This document shows positions 62,403 through 64,000 of a DNA stretch of 64,000 nt, one piece after another (within the stretch, counting starts at the first letter, position 1; the number at the start of each line of letters is the position of its first letter). The stretch covers positions 26,597 through 90,596 of the forward strand of contig UQBM01000003.1 in assembly GCA_900539265.1 (NCBI GenBank), given 5' to 3'. The translations under genes were made by a program, and so were the position numbers. The notes beneath the pieces are model-generated. The model had not been told where the DNA came from, ran no database searches, and was given only the letters and a program-made list of their open reading frames with translations. This DNA comes from an uncultured Mollicutes bacterium. GTDB taxonomy: Bacteria; Bacillota_I; Bacilli_A; ML615J-28; CAG-313.

Positions 62403-62929
62403 TATTTTACCCAATAAACCCAATTCTCTTTTCTTTTTGGCGCATTTGGATAATCTCCATCAATATATCCCAAAACGCAATGTCCTATGCCAATATATTC
62501 CCCCTCAACACCAATATCCTTAAGCCATTGTTTCCATTCAGGCATTTCAAATTCTTCTTTTGCTCTATGTATTCAACAACTGCCTATGCCAAGTTCGTGA
62601 GCAGCAAGCATAAGGTTACCCATAACAAGTGAACCATCATAAACACAATTTGTAAGATTCCTATCTGCCAATACGATAAGTACTACAGGCGCACCATAAA
62701 ACGGATCAAAGCCCTCTTTCCAACCTCCAATTTTACAATTTGCTTGTGAAAGTTTATCTCTTATTTCCTTATTCGTAACGGCAACAATTATCGGCGATTG
62801 TTTGTTCATTCCGGTTGCGGCATAAGTACCGGCTTCAATAATTCTGTTTAATATATCTTCTGGAATATCATCACTTTTAAATTTTCGAATACTTCTGCGT
62901 GATTTAATTGTATTAAGCAAATCTGTCAT
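62402..62929 (-). pseudogene. nitroreductase interrupted by an in-frame TGA
   Basis: From ATG 62929 (GAGGTGTAAA upstream) a full 175-codon nitroreductase can be read: SRRSIRKFKSDDIPEDIL (FMN phosphate loop), IVAVTNKEIRDKLSQANC, LMLAAHELGIGSC. A TGA at 62573-62575 follows GSC; reading continues in frame with IHRAKEEFEMPEWKQWLKDI and IGIGHCVLGYIDGD to a natural TAA. In relatives this position is commonly Trp (GSCWI), so one TGG>TGA change probably killed it. Less AT-rich than neighbours. Confidence 0.8.
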
Positions 62930-63015
62930 TTTACACCTCACTCAATTGTTATTTATCTTTTTTGTTGTTTGAACAACTTTAATAAAAATTATACTACAAA
63001 AATTTCAAATATGCA

Positions 63016-63046
63016 AAAAGAAACTCTCAAGTAAAGTTTCTTTTTT
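63016..63046. terminator. hairpin upstream of the IS remnant
   Basis: AAAAGAAACT (63016-63025) pairs with 63035-63044; T runs either way. Confidence 0.6.
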
Positions 63047-63091
63047 ATTTTTACTTAGTTGTTGAAAAAATAATACAATCTTTATGCACGA

Positions 63092-63812
<721 letters not shown>

Positions 63813-63833
63813 ACTAATATGTGTTTTTTTATC

Positions 63834-63856
63834 ATTGTCCTTGACATAGGGAGTAT
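63834..63856. mobile_element. possible right terminal repeat of the IS3-family element
   Basis: TGTCCTTGACATAGGGAGT, about 35 bases past the transposase stop, resembles the ends of some IS3-family elements in Bacillota. No matching left end is present in the window. Confidence 0.4.
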
Positions 63857-63938
63857 TTTACCTAACTAGAACTAATGGTGTTCTTTTTTATACTTATATA
63901 TACTCAAACGACAAAAGGCATAATGCCTTTTATCTACA

Positions 63939-64000
63939 TTAATAATTTTCTATTTCTCCATTAATGTATTTCCATACTTGTCTTTCCATTTCACTTAATA
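63939..64000 (-). CDS. C-terminal end of a gene running off the window
   Basis: A minus-strand frame reads LSEMERQVWKYINGEIENY to a stop at 63939. A short hairpin AAAAGGCA/TGCCTTTT (63913-63931) follows. Too short to name. Confidence 0.4.
   Translation of the reverse strand, partial: LSEMERQVWKYINGEIENY

Noticed and set aside
14949..63000. UGA read as Trp throughout the genome (Mollicutes code 4)
   Set aside because: In-frame TGA occurs only in decayed or accessory genes; core proteins end at normal lengths and use TGG for Trp.

Overview
This window comes from a strongly AT-rich, low-GC member of the Bacillota. The best fit is an endospore-forming lineage of class Bacilli, in the Erysipelotrichia/Turicibacter/uncultured 'Tenericutes-like' neighbourhood rather than Clostridia. 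The evidence is a full-length GerE regulator, an alpha/beta-type small acid-soluble spore protein, YlbD/YlbE, a YjcZ-type 47-residue peptide, the RNase J/CvfB/RnpM (YlxR) set, and Bacillus-like gene neighbourhoods (rimP-nusA-ylxR-ylxQ-infB-rbfA; gerE close to uvrC; rpsP-khpA). Most genes lie on the minus strand. The standard genetic code applies: core proteins end at the expected length and use TGG for Trp.

Layout. 0-6 kb: rpsT, comEC/comEA, then a Cd/Zn-type efflux operon (cadC, a free-standing HMA-domain protein, a P1B ATPase) under a textbook promoter/operator. 6-13.6 kb: rplS with a leader, a methyltransferase, cvfB, and a rearranged rpsP-khpA // rimM-trmD block into which an ArsR + heavy-metal ATPase cassette is inserted. 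13.3-16.2 kb: small sporulation-associated genes, one decayed gene, and def. 16.2-20.7 kb: a RiPP-like cluster with a 40-residue precursor carrying a regular CxCxxx repeat, a radical SAM/SPASM maturase split by a frameshift, an ABC exporter, and an unknown gene that also looks split. 20.8-24.5 kb: a membrane/MFS/lipoprotein operon, exoA, and a HAD hydrolase. 24.6-34.4 kb: RNase J, exonuclease, gerE, uvrC, and the rimP-nusA-infB-rbfA operon.

34.4-46.5 kb: a Ca/Mn-type P-type ATPase behind a yybP-ykoY (Mn) riboswitch, an FAD oxidoreductase-Rieske fusion, a marR-MATE operon, a TGS nucleoside kinase, type III glutamine synthetase and a SpoU methyltransferase. 46.5-48.0 kb is gene-poor. 48.0-61.7 kb: a SASP, thiI with its cysteine desulfurase, a zur-znuACB operon with an unknown fifth gene, an XRE/HAD/TPR/zinc-ribbon operon, Hsp20, a DUF368 transporter, an acetyltransferase and an amidase with tandem SPOR-like repeats. 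61.7-64 kb looks accessory: a nitroreductase interrupted by TGA at a conserved Trp site, and a truncated, frameshifted IS3-family transposase.

Themes. Metal homeostasis is unusually dense: two CadA-type ATPases with their own ArsR regulators, a Ca/Mn ATPase with a Mn riboswitch, and a Zur-controlled Zn importer. The strongest candidate for an undescribed system is the Cys-repeat RiPP cluster at 16.2-20.7 kb. The most unusual regulatory arrangement is rimM and trmD translationally coupled behind a metal-responsive ArsR/ATPase cassette.
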